Counted from the first letter of the stretch, positions 1-10,878 are shown. The stretch is DNA of 20,113 nt from Paramacrobiotus richtersi (GCA_034698045.1 JAQGAU010001284.1:1-20113); one strand, 5' to 3'. A program made the numbers and translations. The notes: generated from the letters alone by a model not told the origin.

Positions 1-340
1 GTGAGGGTTTTCCGTAACTTGCTCCTACTCCCCTTAAAAGTGACATGTTATAGCTCAAAAGATAGATAAAAAAATTTAGTAAGCAGTCTCTACTACTAGT
101 TTGAATCACTGGTTCGAAAAAAAGAGTTCTGGTCGTTTTCAGTTAACATAGAAAGCCTACGAGGTGGTTGCACAGACCCCTCGTAGACTTCTATGCTAAA
201 CAAAAACAACCACAACTTTTTTCTTTTAACCTGTGTTCGAAACACCAAGTGCTACAACTAACCAATTTTTATTCTCAATCTTTTGAGCTATAGAATGTCA
301 CGTTTGACGACACCAAAAGAAAGTTACAGACAGCACTCAC
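1..340. repeat. Long imperfect palindrome (foldback element), truncated by the window edge
   Basis: The sequence from 1 to about 167 is the reverse complement of about 175 to 340, with mismatches and small indels. Paired blocks include GTGAG (1) with CTCAC (336-340), GTGACAT/TATAGCTCAAAAGAT (41-64) with its complement near 277-300, GGTCGTTTT (131) with the complement near 197-207, and CCTACGAGG (156-164) with CCTCGTAG (178-185). The apex is a 7-nt loop near 168-174. No ORF, TSD or transposase is visible. It could be a foldback/MITE-type element or a source of a long hairpin RNA. The left end may lie before the window. Just outside, 342-356 repeats the arm motif ACATAGAAGCCTA. Confidence 0.75.
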
Positions 341-561
341 AACATAGAAGCCTATGGGAGATGCACTACGCACTATTCCAGCTTGGAACAAAAGCCGGCG
401 CAAGCGCGCGCGTGCACTCTCATTCGAGGCAACTTCATTAGCAATGTTTGGAAATAAATAAAAAGCATACGAGTACAGCAGCTGCTAGATTAAGTAAGCA
501 AATGCCATAGGGTGTACTACCGTGTACAATAATTTGCGATTTCAGTTTCGCGATGACTGAC

Positions 562-1032
562 CTGAACAAATCCCGTCATGCCGACCAAATGGACATACAC
601 ACATATTCCTCCACACAGTGATCCAGCCATCTTCTTTGTATGCCGATTCTTGTATGAAATGGGAAAGGTCAACGCCCAGATGCGATTAATCGTGATCAGC
701 GCCTCGACATGCTTCAAAAACGCGCCAAAAACCAGATTCATATACACCTGTAATGAGCATGCGGCCACTCCCATCCACCACGACCGGGAAAATTCACGAA
801 CAAAATACAATGGAAAGCGAGCGGAAATGTATAGGACATTGCCGGCAATGAGAACCCGCAGGTAAATGATGAAGGAGGAATGCTCAAATTTACCGCGGAG
901 GAGAATGATTAAAATATAGGAGTTTAGGAGAAATCCACTAACGGCTAACAGTGCCTGCGTGGTGAAGGCGAAACCCCATTGTGGGGAAATAAATGCTTCT
1001 GTTGTGTTCGCGCTCGACACTGAGTTGTTCAT
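562..1032 (-). CDS. Rhodopsin-like (class A) G-protein-coupled receptor, first coding exon (TM1-TM4)
   Basis: This is a 157-codon exon of a seven-transmembrane receptor; only TM1-TM4 are in the exon. After a short N-terminus with two N-glycosylation sites (NNS, NTT), TM1 carries the conserved G..LN (GFLLNSYILIILL). TM2 reads LIAGN where the family usually has LxxAD. EL1 has WW, a Cys starts TM3, and the TM3 end is NRI instead of DRY, followed by a Pro in loop 2 and a hydrophobic TM4. The exon ends at a strong donor CAG|GTCAGT (intron from 561) in phase 0. No TM5-TM7 exon is recognisable in 1-561, so it lies beyond the window or is lost. I chose the ATG at 1032 because it gives a normal short N-terminus; ATGs at 1083 and 1143 are also in frame. 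Ligand is unknown. Confidence 0.8.
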
Positions 1033-2004
1033 GCTGGATGTGTTAACAATTGTGATATGAACTTCTGCCTGATACGGAAGCATAACTTTTGAGTCAACGT
1101 AGTCAGATAAACAGGTAAACCTATACGTATCGCAAATCAACATTAATAATTTCTCTGGAAAAAACTCACACTAGAGTGAAGCGAATTCATCGCCAGGTGA
1201 AAGTATCGAATGACTGCGTTTCGCGCATGATGCATATCGGAATGTTTTGGCTGTTTGTGCACAGTGGCTTGCAGTGTCGGAAGTTCCATCAGTCATTAAT
1301 TCTTTGCAAATTAAGCCGCTACAGTCTGTGGCTTACTTCCGTTTCTTAGAGCCGTCGCATCATTTGTCGGATGTGTCCCCAAATGAGATTAATTTGCCAT
1401 TTTCAAGAGAACAACACGAAGGCTGCACCTCGACAACCGATACGAGAGTAATTCGGAACACAATTACAATTCAGCGGTTGCCGATGCTGGACAGTGCATC
1501 GGCGGCAAATGTGAATTAACCGAAATGATTATTTCCAATTAAACACTTCCACTGAAAAAGTTCAGGCCCTTAATTCACACCCATGTATTTGGTATTAAAT
1601 TTCAGCAAATATATGAAACGACAGGCATTTGCCGTACGTTTGCTCAGCACGATTATTTTCATTACAATAGCCCGTGCTGATCAGTGATCAGAATAAGTTG
1701 GCATAACTGTAAATGCACATGGGGATTTTGCCTTACTGCACACAGGATACCTTTTATTTCCCAGCGAACAACATAGCTGTAGATTACACAGCGCATATCC
1801 GTCATACGAAGAAATTAATAGTACAATAAAATTTTTGACCTTTGACATGGGATTATCAGCACGTTGTGGTATCTGTCTGAGTCTTCCATGCGATGTACCT
1901 GCAACAGTCAGCTTTGCCGGCGTCTGGTTCACCCCAGACGCTGCAGTGTCCTTGAAGCAATTTGCTGCGAAGATGCACGTATGCAGCCGGCTGTAAACTA
2001 ATGG

Positions 2005-2150
2005 AGAAAAGAAAGTCGGACGCCGCCTGAACGCCGTTTTGGAGAACCAACGCAGTTGTTGTTTTTTCTTCAGAGTATCAGCATTTGGTTACACAAGGGA
2101 AATGCGCTTTGTGGGAGCGCTACCTTTCAAATGACGATGAGTGATCTTGC
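2005..2150 (+). repeat. Dispersed repeat, copy 1
   Basis: This segment aligns in the same orientation with 19463-19600. Shared anchors are GCCGCCTGAA / GCCGCTTGAA, TTGGAGAAC / CTGGAGAAC, TTTC(T)TTCA..(G/A)TATCAG(C/T)ATTT, the CTTTGTG / CTCTGTG stretch, and the C(A)AATGACGATGAGTGAT / CAACGATGGTGAT end. The copies have diverged by perhaps a third by eye. No coding capacity or terminal repeats were found, so the family (a non-autonomous DNA element or SINE-like repeat) is open. Confidence 0.5.
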
Positions 2151-3110
2151 AGAAAACCATGTAAAAGTGTGCGCAGTGGCAGTTTGCTGTGAATGAATAC
2201 GTCAAGCGCATATCATGCGTACGCAGCTAGGCATGAAGCCGAAAGGTTCCATGTGATAAGTTGTTGACAGGACATAATTATTGGGCTCCGGTTGCTTTTC
2301 TTCGCGAATATGAACCTCTGGATGCTATACTTTAAGAAATTTCCGTATTGCGTTGACGTTGGTCTCGCTGATTTGGAAGTGAAAAACCACATTGTGTGAA
2401 AATAATTCTGTTGTAAGAAACATACAGCACGTCGCCAAGTTAACAGCGGAAGTCGGTCAACCGACAAAATAAACAATGCCACATGTTTAAGGATGCATCA
2501 ATTACGTGTACCAGAGAACAAAGCATGAAGATCTTCCTGGTATTTCTGTGTTATTACAAAACAGCAATTTGAAAGTTCCAGTTTACCTATCTGACGTTCA
2601 TGGGCAGAGGCGGCAGGGCACCCTTGAGAAGTGGCATGTTTCCGTCGGCTGACAGTGGAGTAATACAAATACGTATACTGAAGCGCGCATTTAAACAGTG
2701 CCAAGTGTTATGTGCTTCAGTATAATGCACGAAAATGGCAACTTGGCGCTGTAAAGTTGTAAACTGACCAGTCCTCACATCTCCAAACACTCAGCGCATA
2801 AAACAACCGTATAATAGCAAAAGCACTAAATACAGGGACCGTGAACTGTCTGAAGCAATTAGTGTATTGTATTTAATGAACCAAGTGCAAAAACAGTCAG
2901 GCAGGATCCAACAGCGATCGACTTTTACGATCCCATGAATCGCCCAAAGAGAGTATCGTGGCTGGATGGACGGCGTTAGGATTAGGAAGCTGATGGGTTA
3001 AATTACCTCTGCTGTCCGTCAAAGCATTGCAGATGTGTAAGCGTTGCAAGACAGCCGAAGAAATTGAATTCAATAACCATCCAGTAACTGAATTTAATTA
3101 TACGGTTATC

Positions 3111-3205
3111 CACCTGCTGTAAACTGAACGACATCGTATACTAGACACTTGTGGAACTGATCTCGACGTGCAGATTATACACGTGCAGTTCAGTTTATAC
3201 AGTGG
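3111..3205. repeat. Imperfect inverted repeat / hairpin
   Basis: Left arm 3111-3148 and right arm 3168-3204 are mutually complementary with mismatches. The core TAAACTGAAC (3120-3129) pairs perfectly with GTTCAGTTTA (3188-3197), and a second block GTATA pairs with TATAC. About 20 nt remain unpaired at the tip. There is no associated ORF. Confidence 0.5.
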
Positions 3206-3245
3206 CTGAGCGGTCTAAGTTTTATGACATTATTCGGTAACCAAA

Positions 3246-3303
3246 GTATCGCTCTTTTCGTGCTGGTCACCTAAGGAGGTGCCAAGTAAGAACAGAGCGA
3301 TAC
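3246..3303. other. Compact 58-nt stem-loop (pre-miRNA-sized)
   Basis: GTATCGCTCT (3246-3255) pairs perfectly with AGAGCGATAC (3294-3303). Pairing continues with a few mismatches up to CACCT (3268-3272) and AGGTG (3277-3281), closing on an AAGG tetraloop. The stem is about 27 bp. Its size fits a short microRNA precursor, but the loop is small and I recognise no known mature sequence, so it may equally be a foldback remnant. Confidence 0.5.
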
Positions 3304-3364
3304 ATCTAAATCTTGGAATGAAAAGGATGTGATACTATGTATCTAGATCCAGTAAATGGATTAA

Positions 3365-3422
3365 ATGAGACAAGAGCCTGGAAGGGTTTACAGTCTCATC
3401 ATCAGGCCACATGGGATGAGAC
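3365..3422. other. Two overlapping, mutually exclusive short hairpins
   Basis: ATGAGAC (3365-3371), GTCTCATC (3393-3400) and GATGAGAC (3415-3422) are three complementary segments. The middle one can pair with either outer one, so only one of the two hairpins can form at a time. This may be chance in a repeat-rich stretch. Confidence 0.35.
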
Positions 3423-6092
3423 GTTAGACACGTTAGATGGACAACAGCATCGCCAAGAAAACAAGCAAAAACTGCTGTACAGGCTAGCAATATAACATTT
3501 CACATCCCCTCTTTGACCTTTAATTACAAAAGAGCCAGATGGATTGCAAAAACATGATTTCCGTCATATCGATCCGAAAATCGGAAAAGGGAGACTGAAA
3601 TTAGACTATTCAAGAGCGACTGAAAGCACTTTACGAGTAAATTGACGTAGGCGCCCCACTAACGGCTGTGGCTGTTTTTACATTGAATGCGGGAAACAGT
3701 GTAAAGGCCAGCAATTATAAGCAAATATATCTGGCTCCCGTAACATACTCATGTTTTGACATATCTTCCTGCACCCGCAGAACCTTTGCCACAGTATCCG
3801 CGTAAGGGAAAATAAGTCTCTTTGTTACATAATTTTTCATATACATTTTAGTTAGGTCATATAAGTGCACAGCGCTCCTCTAATTGACTGGGAGGCACAC
3901 CGACATACGTTTAAACTTATTCTGCATTGGTGCTTATCGGATTGCATGCTTTGTATTGCTTCCCGGCAGTCCGAAAATAAACACTGGTATACAATCGGAA
4001 TGCATGAATACCGTTATTGTAGGCGAACAACGTATATTGAATACATTTTTAAGTCTTGAATAAAGCACCCCAAGTGTAACAACGTATTAGGAAAGTGTGT
4101 AAGACGACGTATGCACTTTCTGCATCCTTGGATTATTTTTCCCACGGATTTTGCTTTTCCTCTCTGTAAATGCGGTAAATAGCGCAATCGTCCTTCGGTT
4201 CGTCCATTGAGACAGAGGAAAATTTTGTTCGCACCATTTAGACGTGGTGAAAGGGAAAAACTGTACGATTTTGGCAAATTAACGCTGTAACGTTAACACA
4301 AAGTCTAGGTGAGAAACTGATGCCAAGTTTGCAGTGGACTCGCTTCCTTTGCTCCATTACAAATACTTACAAGTTAGGCGGTACATGTTCATACGTCAAC
4401 GCCAGAATTAAGATGCACCATATAGAGGATGACCTGTAATTCCTTGTAGACTGGAAATTAGTGTAGTTACAAAAAGGTGTGCTGTCAAGAATGGGACGGA
4501 TGGAGTTATTCGGCGCATTGTTGTTTTTTAACATGCCGCCGCAGATTTGAACCACATGTGGAGTCATTCTCAATTTGTGTAGCGGGTTGGGGGTCACACA
4601 AAGCTCTACGGGGACACCATTCTCGTCATGCAGCCCCTAACTCATAATGAAAACTGTCCTGGTTGAATAACAACCGCTTCGAAATACGTAAACGATGCGG
4701 ATTATGGGGGAAAATGGAACAGTAAGTCACGCACGAGTCTGATTTTCTCGAGGACATTTTACGACGTAAGCTGCACCGTAACCACAATTGAAGAGCGTAT
4801 GTTGGACCTGCTGATACCAGCGCTGGTATACAATTTTGCTAACGAAAGGAAATACCGCGTGGAAAACAGAGGAGATTTATTACTCGTAACAAATTTGTTC
4901 GTTTGTCCATGCGGTATTCGGATTGCAATGCCGCTGTTCCGATAATAGTCAATGTGGGACGTAACTGCCGACCCAAGTCATTTGTCTAATATTATGCCAT
5001 AAAACGACCAGCTTGTCCAAGCTACAATGGAATTGTGCCTTCGCCGATTTAAAACGTACTGCACACACGGACGGATGTGCAATTTTAAAATGGAATGCGA
5101 AAATTTTAAAATTTCACAGCAATACGTTCCGGCTGAAACTGGTTCAGAATGATCATCTCATTTATGCTCATTTATTAATATACTTTATCGTCCAAATAAA
5201 TCGGACGGAAACTTGGATTTTCAAAGCGGTATCTGTGCTTAAAATTTTTGACCGTGTTGCAGAACAGCCGCTCATTGCGCGCACAAACGAACAAAAGTAC
5301 AGTGGAGATCCATCTTTCCACTTTAAGACGCATTATATGAGTGCTTTCTACTGTATACATCCGTGTGGCGGCATTCTGTTGCGCAAATTTAGCAAAACCT
5401 CCGATTTGACCGGAGTCTGGCCTTAGGTTTAAAGTCGAATCATATTCTTTAGCAAAAACAACACTTCTATGGCTACCGTTTAAATTTTTCAATCTGGTTA
5501 ATGTGCTGTTGCTGCTGCAGGAGATAGGCGCTCTGTGACATATGAATGAAGAATGAATATGTATCGGGCCGATACGTTGCAAGCACTAAGTGTCTGGCTT
5601 TGACGTGGTTTGGTAGTAACTATCATTTTTTCCGAAGCGTTTCGATAAAGTCGTGGAGAAATCCTAAACGGCTTAACTTTGTGGACATAATATAATGACA
5701 TCTAGAATTACAGGCACCAACACAAGGAAACAGCCGATGCCGACCGGGCTACAGCTGGTCTAGCAGCTAGGCATCTCTCGTTGTACCAAACGATCCTAAA
5801 ACACCTGAGAAATTATTTACTGTGGTATGAAGCTAAAGGGTTAAACAAAGCTGCAACTGATACAGACAGCCTGCTGCAAGCATTCTTGATTTTTATTTGT
5901 TAGGTATTCGGTAATTTGCTCAGTTTAGTCGTCTCTGGCTGCATTCTTTCGTATTTTTTAACAAGTGAACAACGAACTGTCAGTATCACCCTAAATGCAA
6001 CTAACAATTGTAAGTAACTTATGTTGAACGAACCATTCATCTACAGTAGTTCCGCAAAAACTTGAAAACTTCGCACATTCAAGATCCCCAAT

Positions 6093-7342
6093 TTATGTCA
6101 ATTGTAACGAAATGTCCTGCACAAACCATTCGTCCAGTTCTTCGAATGGTCTAACCCAACATTGGTAGCGACCACCGAGCGGATTCGTAAAGGTCGCGCT
6201 GGTATATGCTTCCTCGAACGCGAAACCAACTGGAACCATAGACCGTATTAGACTCCTTATCGGATGCCTGGAGGGAGCCGTTATCACGCGCCCCTCATGC
6301 CGCCATATATATCGCTGATCCAGCTCGAGTTTTCCATACAATGCCGCTTGGAGATCGCAACGAAGAGTCACAGTTTTCCCAGCTGGTCCCGAAACATTCT
6401 GTTCCGTAGTGACGAAGATATCCGCTGCTGTTAGAAAAGGTTTCAGGTCATATAATGCCATGATACAAGACTTGTTCGGCTCCTTGGTCCAGACGCAGTG
6501 AACGGGACCCGCCGCAGCCGCTGAAGAAAACATCTCGATTAACAATTATGCCTAAAGACAAAGCTTTCTCCAGAAGCAAACGAAGTTTACCCAAAGAACG
6601 GGATACCCGTAAAAGTGCGTAGGTATTTCAGTAATAATAGTGAGCTTTACGTTATGCTCATTTTAAATTTAAAACGTAAAAGCTGAGGGAGTTTTCGTCA
6701 GGCGAGACTGTTGATTGAGAAAGTGTAGTTCAGGAGAGCTTTAGACCAATCATTTTCATGCATTATTGCACAGTCGCGAGCATGCACTCACTGTACCTGT
6801 GATGTTGTAAATATATAGATGAGAAAAGGTGGCATTTTTGTCAAGGCTATAGGTGAATGGGGACGACTCATATCCCCTGTTCACACGGGTAACAGAGTAG
6901 TTTCGGTGGCCCCAGAAGATTCCGCTTAGTTGAGGGCACGATTCGCTAGGTCCGCATTCCTGCGTGGTAAAACTAAACTTGGCGGTTTGTCCCGTGTGAA
7001 CTCTGTGCATGGTAGCAAATTTTGTTCGGCCTGGGCAGGGTTGCAAGGTTAGCTGCGAAACAGCTGGACTGGGTTTATCCATATTCAGTGTTATTCTTCC
7101 TCCGACGATGTTTTTCTCCGCAGATTGAAATGCATTAGTCAGTGCTGAAGTGCGAGAAACAACATTCAAAATGCACGTACAGACATATACATATATTATC
7201 TTCGAGCGAAGCCTTTGTTTTTCGTACGGCAGGCTGTCCGTATAACGTCCGATACCGATTACTCACGTTCCACTGGCGAGCATTGCTCGCATGGACGCAT
7301 TAACACGGCTGCAACCGAACCAAGGAGGAAGTATAAATCCAT
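6093..7342 (-). CDS. Secreted two-domain immunoglobulin-like protein (paralogue A)
   Basis: Three exons, 7267-7342, 6797-7144 and 6521-boundary 6093-6520, joined by GT-AG introns of 122 and 276 bp. All junctions are phase 1 and the total is 852 nt (283 residues plus stop). Exon 1 is a signal peptide (MDLYFLLGSVAAVLM) ending in the motif CEQCSPVE. Exon 2 is a divergent N-terminal Ig-like region with IFWGHRNYSV and several N-glycosylation sites (NYS, NAT, NIT). Exon 3 is a clearer Ig domain: B-strand TLRCDL, C-strand YIWRHE, F-strand GRYQCW, ending near EWFVQD. No transmembrane segment or GPI signal is visible, so it should be secreted. Exon structure matches paralogue B, which supports this model over single-exon ORFs. 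A TTTATT at 5892-5897 could supply a distant AATAAA. Ligand and function are unknown; I do not recognise a named family. Confidence 0.78.
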
Positions 7343-7854
7343 CAATCCATCCCTCCTCAGACTCCCGAACACTTCTCTTAGCGTACGATTTTCTAGGCTT
7401 CGAGCAGGGGCATCGTATATGCTTAACTGGTCCTGAACGCTTTTGATTCCTTTGCTGATCAAGGATAACTGAAGCGCTGAAGAGGTCAACGTCTGAAGTT
7501 AAAATTGCGTTAAAATCAGCATTATGTTGCGACGACTCCGATTGTGATGGTAAATTTGAAAGCTACGAAACTTCAGAACTATTTTCGCTACTAAGCGTGT
7601 TCTAAGGACAACGTGGAGCAATATTATAATGTTATTACGGCTGCATTCCCTCGAATGCTGATTAGTCTAGCGTAATAAATCGCATCGAATCGAATCTAAG
7701 GTTACGCTGACACGTCGTTATGGTAATTGGCAATACAACTAAATTAATGATTACTTATCATGTTATAAGTTGTCTTTAGTGGGAACGTGCTTCTTGTTGG
7801 ACGATTTAACCCGCCAACATGTTAGTCCAGAACCGATCCACTGTTCGCAACCGT
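7343..7854. other. Intergenic region upstream of Ig-like gene A
   Basis: Between the ATG of gene A and the 3' end of the broken kinase. A weak TATA-like ATATACG occurs on the minus strand at 7414-7420, about 70 bp before the start. I see no gene in the rest. Confidence 0.4.
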
Positions 7855-9468
7855 TCAGATTCTGGTAAGTTTCAGTGTTTTTTCTATCAGATCAAAACCC
7901 GAATACCAAAATAAAAAATGAGTTGTGATCGAATTAATTGAAATCAAACGCGTAGTAAGCACATAACCGTAAGTTAAGCCGGTCTCGAGGCATGGGTTTC
8001 CAATCTGAAACGACACGCTCCACAGTAATTCAACCGGGCATGATGTTTGCGAAGCCGGTCCACGAGGTTCCATTCCAGGTCCGCATTCGCTTAAATCTAG
8101 TACCAACAGATGGGTGCAGCGACTGCGAAGCAATTCTCCAGAGCGTTTGCTCCTAGCTGTAAACGCAATGCAGCTACTCTTCGAATTCCACTGCAAATCA
8201 GAGAGCGGGTGGCAGGAGCTTGGCATATCAATAATCCACAGAACCCCTTCACTCTGTATATCCCATATCGCCACCGAGAGCATGTCGTGTTCTGCAGCCA
8301 TTCTCACAATGGCAGCGATTTTTCTGATATCTGGGCTGAGAGACAGCACGCGCCCGTGGCTTAACCCGGCGGTGCCACGAAGCTGGTTGATATCCAGTGA
8401 TCTCGTGAAATTCTCTTCCATCTGGATTCGATCATCTAAGTCAGCAATAATTAAAGTCCATTTTCTTCTCGTAGAATTTCAGTAGAATGTTTGCCGGCTT
8501 TAAGTCTCCGTGGATAATGTTGCTTTGGTGCAGGTAATCCAAGCCGAACGTCAGCTATTCAGTCATGTGCAGCAGAATGTTTCCTGTTAATGTTGTTCCC
8601 TTTTTTGGTAACTGCGCAATCAGGCAGTCCAAATCACCACCTGCAAATGCGAAGAAAACATATTCGTTACTACTCATTATTGTTCTTTTCTCGCCGTGCT
8701 TGAATCGTTGCACTCTCACTCTCTCATTGCTAGCATGTTCTTTGTACGACTTTCACTCTTACTCTCGAATATCTCATTTCATTTCATTTGCACCATTTTA
8801 CGTCCTTCCATCAGAAAGATATATTTCTTATTTAAGGAAAGACGGCCAAATGCTGTCGGGGATGTAGTCTTCACAAAAATTGAGAAACTGGGTGACCGAT
8901 AGAAGGTCACTTGCTGTGGCGGCGTGCAAAAAGAAGCCACGCTGAAAGAACTTTTTTACAAAGGGGCTCACATAGTGCGAACATAACAGTAAACATTTAA
9001 AATATATCTTACATTCAGTCATCACACAGCCCTTTAGTTCTTTGATATCGATAAACAACCCGCGTCACACTACCGATCTGTCACCTGTGAAACCCCCTTA
9101 GAAAGTTCAGTATGGAATTCCATACGCTCACCTGCCATAAGCTCCATCGTCACGTGTACGGTTCCTCCGTAGGCCGCTCTTTCGATTTTAACATGATAAT
9201 AACGAATGATGTTCGGATGCTTTAGGTCAAGGAGGGACTTCCACCGCTGAAGAGCTGCGTTTCCGCTTATACCGCCTTGAAGCCTTTCCGTCTCGTTATT
9301 ACTCAAATGAACCTCTTTGACGGCCAATTTCTGGTTTGTTATTACTTCTTCGCAGCTGCTTTTCCGCAACGCTTTCCATACCAGGCCAAAACCTCCCCGC
9401 CCTATTATTTCTGATTTCGTGTACTCCAAGGAGCTGTCACCCAGACATACCGTTTCCTTGTCGCTCAT
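7855..9468 (-). pseudogene. Broken protein kinase gene with beta-propeller-like downstream part
   Basis: Exon 1 (9132-9468, from an ATG) encodes a kinase N-lobe: GRGGFGLVWKA glycine loop, AVKEV lysine, and LLDLKHPNIIRYY of helix C/beta4. It ends at GCAG|GTGAGC, phase 1. After a 491-bp intron, exon 2 starts at 8640 after TTTGCAG and continues GGDLDCL, LDYLHQSNIIHGDLKPANIL (HGD for HRD) and IIADLDD (DLD for DFG). The kinase part is interrupted by a TAG at 8555-8557 where Gln is expected and by a one-base gain in an A-run near 8459-8466. Past this the frame is open for about 200 codons to 7855. It reaches RGTAG, but APE and DxWSxG of the C-lobe are absent. Instead 8085-8349 resembles WD40 blades: SPDIRKIAA, VAIWDI, LQWNS..CIAF, LLVLDLS. 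Probably a decayed relative of the 16848-19080 kinase, whose intron sits at the equivalent position and phase. Confidence 0.65.
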
Positions 9469-10816
9469 ATTAAATCGGGTATCAAAACGCAAAATATTAT
9501 TTACGGACTGCCTTAGCTACAGCAAATGTTTAACGGTATTATGCTCAAAACAACTGCTGTAATTTCAGGTTTTTGATTGTTATACCTGCGGCAAGTACTT
9601 GAGAAACGGATTTTTTTTGCGCTTACAGCAATGCCACTAAGTCATTGTTGTCCTCTTACTCTATACGTACCTCGCACAACGAAGCAGACGCCAAAATAAC
9701 TCCCGGTCCACCCGCGTCAAAGGTTGGCCAGCTGCTCGTAAGCAGACGTGGGCCACTCAAGTCCGAATGTCCAGGAAACGTCCAACACTAGTGAAAAATT
9801 CGCCGAATTTTAGCTGCGCATTACTGACAGCGTTAGTTGCAGTAAATCTGCCTCCGCAACTGAACTTCCGGTAAGCAACGTTAGCACCAAAATGACTACT
9901 ATGGTAGTCTGGACGACACCATTGCATCTGTTGCTGTTCACTTTTTATAAATCAAGGCGCTTTTTACCTGTTTACCTGTACCAAGGCAGCTGTTTTAAGG
10001 TAATTTGAAAAGTGTCAAAGTTCAAAAAAAGTAATTTTTTGCCGTAGGATCTTGAATCGGTATTCACAACATGCAGATGTGCAACTTCAAAGAGAGAGAC
10101 AAGATTATAAACAAACTGCAGTGTGCGTTACATTGTCATATCAAAAGGCTAACGGATCTTCGCTTGGTCGTTCCAATAAACTTTTACTTCTGAAGCTTCA
10201 TCGGGCTGTGACGATTGTCAAGCAGAAGTGTGGTAAGATACGAAGTTAAAGAATTGCTCCAACAAAACCTTACCTTACGGAAAGATCTTTATGACGTAAG
10301 GAATGCGTGAACGCTTGGCGTGTGTAAGGAATGACAGGAGATCGTTAAGCACTTCACCGAGAACTTTAGCAAAATTACGGTTTTGCTTCGGACATGGTGC
10401 GACTCTGCAATGCCTGCTTTTTCGATCCTGAAGATTACAAAATACTGGGTATTAACAGTGGTTTTACCAAGACAAGTGTCTAACTCCCATCGTATAACTA
10501 TGGTGTTATATTGCGTTTTGCTTCATGTTCAGCGGAAATGTCCTTGCCTGTAACAGAATCTCTCTAGTTTGGTGTGAGACAATAAACTTACAGTACAGTA
10601 CAGTAGGTTTTTAGGCAGCTGCACTTTTGCGACTCACCTCGTGCCATAGAAAAATGCATCCTGTTTCGACAGCTGATGTGAGTTCTCAGTTTCAAGTCCG
10701 ATCCGCTCAGTTGTGTATGCGCCAAACTATACCCGCCAGTTTGGCTGGTTACTGCGAAACTTATATGCGGTGCACGCTTAACTAGTGGTATCGAATCAGC
10801 ATCTCATTAACCTGCA
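9469..10816. other. Intergenic region between the kinase remnant and Ig-like gene B
   Basis: No convincing gene. On the plus strand, TTTTTTTTGCGCTTACAG near 9612-9629 is a good acceptor-like site followed by about 45 open codons, with GTAAGC donor-like sites near 9737 and 9873; this could be a cryptic exon but the peptide matches nothing I know. GCCAAACT / AGTTTGGC (10721-10745) is an 8-bp perfect stem with a 9-nt loop, lying past the poly(A) signal of gene B. Confidence 0.4.
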
Positions 10817-10822
10817 TTTATT
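10817..10822 (-). terminator. Poly(A) signal AATAAA of Ig-like gene B
   Basis: TTTATT on the plus strand reads AATAAA on the minus strand, 57 bp past the stop codon of paralogue B, a normal position for 3' end formation. Confidence 0.5.
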
Positions 10823-10878
10823 TGGAACATTCAACATCTGCGGTTGCTTCTTCGTTTGAATAAAAAACACGAGACAGT

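Larger units (their letters stand above)
1033..6092. other. Large stretch without a convincing gene
   Basis: About 5 kb between the receptor and the first Ig-like gene. Open frames here are short, and those I checked lack an ATG (for example plus 1247-1519 and plus 5013-5426). On the minus strand one frame at about 4371-4780 reads as somewhat protein-like (Cys- and Pro-containing), ends at a good donor (GTAAGT at 4365-4370) and is broken by two stops; it could be a decayed exon but matches nothing I know. Positions 4814-4829 are a perfect 16-bp palindrome (ATACCAGCGCTGGTAT), and 1677-1691 is a CTGATCA/TGATCAG inverted pair. Hairpins and a dispersed repeat inside this stretch are listed separately. 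Confidence 0.5.

Noticed and set aside
104-118. tRNA B-box-like GGTTCGA near 111 and TGTTCGAA near 233
   Set aside because: Both lie in the palindrome arms, no A box, acceptor stem or anticodon arm can be drawn around them.
1247-1519. Plus-strand 90-codon frame with an ATTAAA downstream
   Set aside because: Starts at TTG, no ATG, no convincing acceptor and no known domain. A last exon is possible but unsupported.
4371-4780. Minus-strand protein-like frame ending at a strong GTAAGT donor
   Set aside because: Contains two stops and matches no family I know; kept only as a remark on the gene-poor region.
5013-5582. Long overlapping open frames on both strands (plus 5013-5426, minus 5175-5582)
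   Set aside because: The plus frame starts with TTG, neither has a recognisable motif, and the two overlap antisense; most likely chance.
8110-8485. Plus-strand open frames of 84 and 123 codons
   Set aside because: Antisense to the kinase/propeller-like frame, which carries the recognisable motifs.
10721-10745. Histone-type 3' stem-loop candidate
   Set aside because: Perfect 8-bp stem but the sequence does not match the histone consensus, and no histone gene is near.
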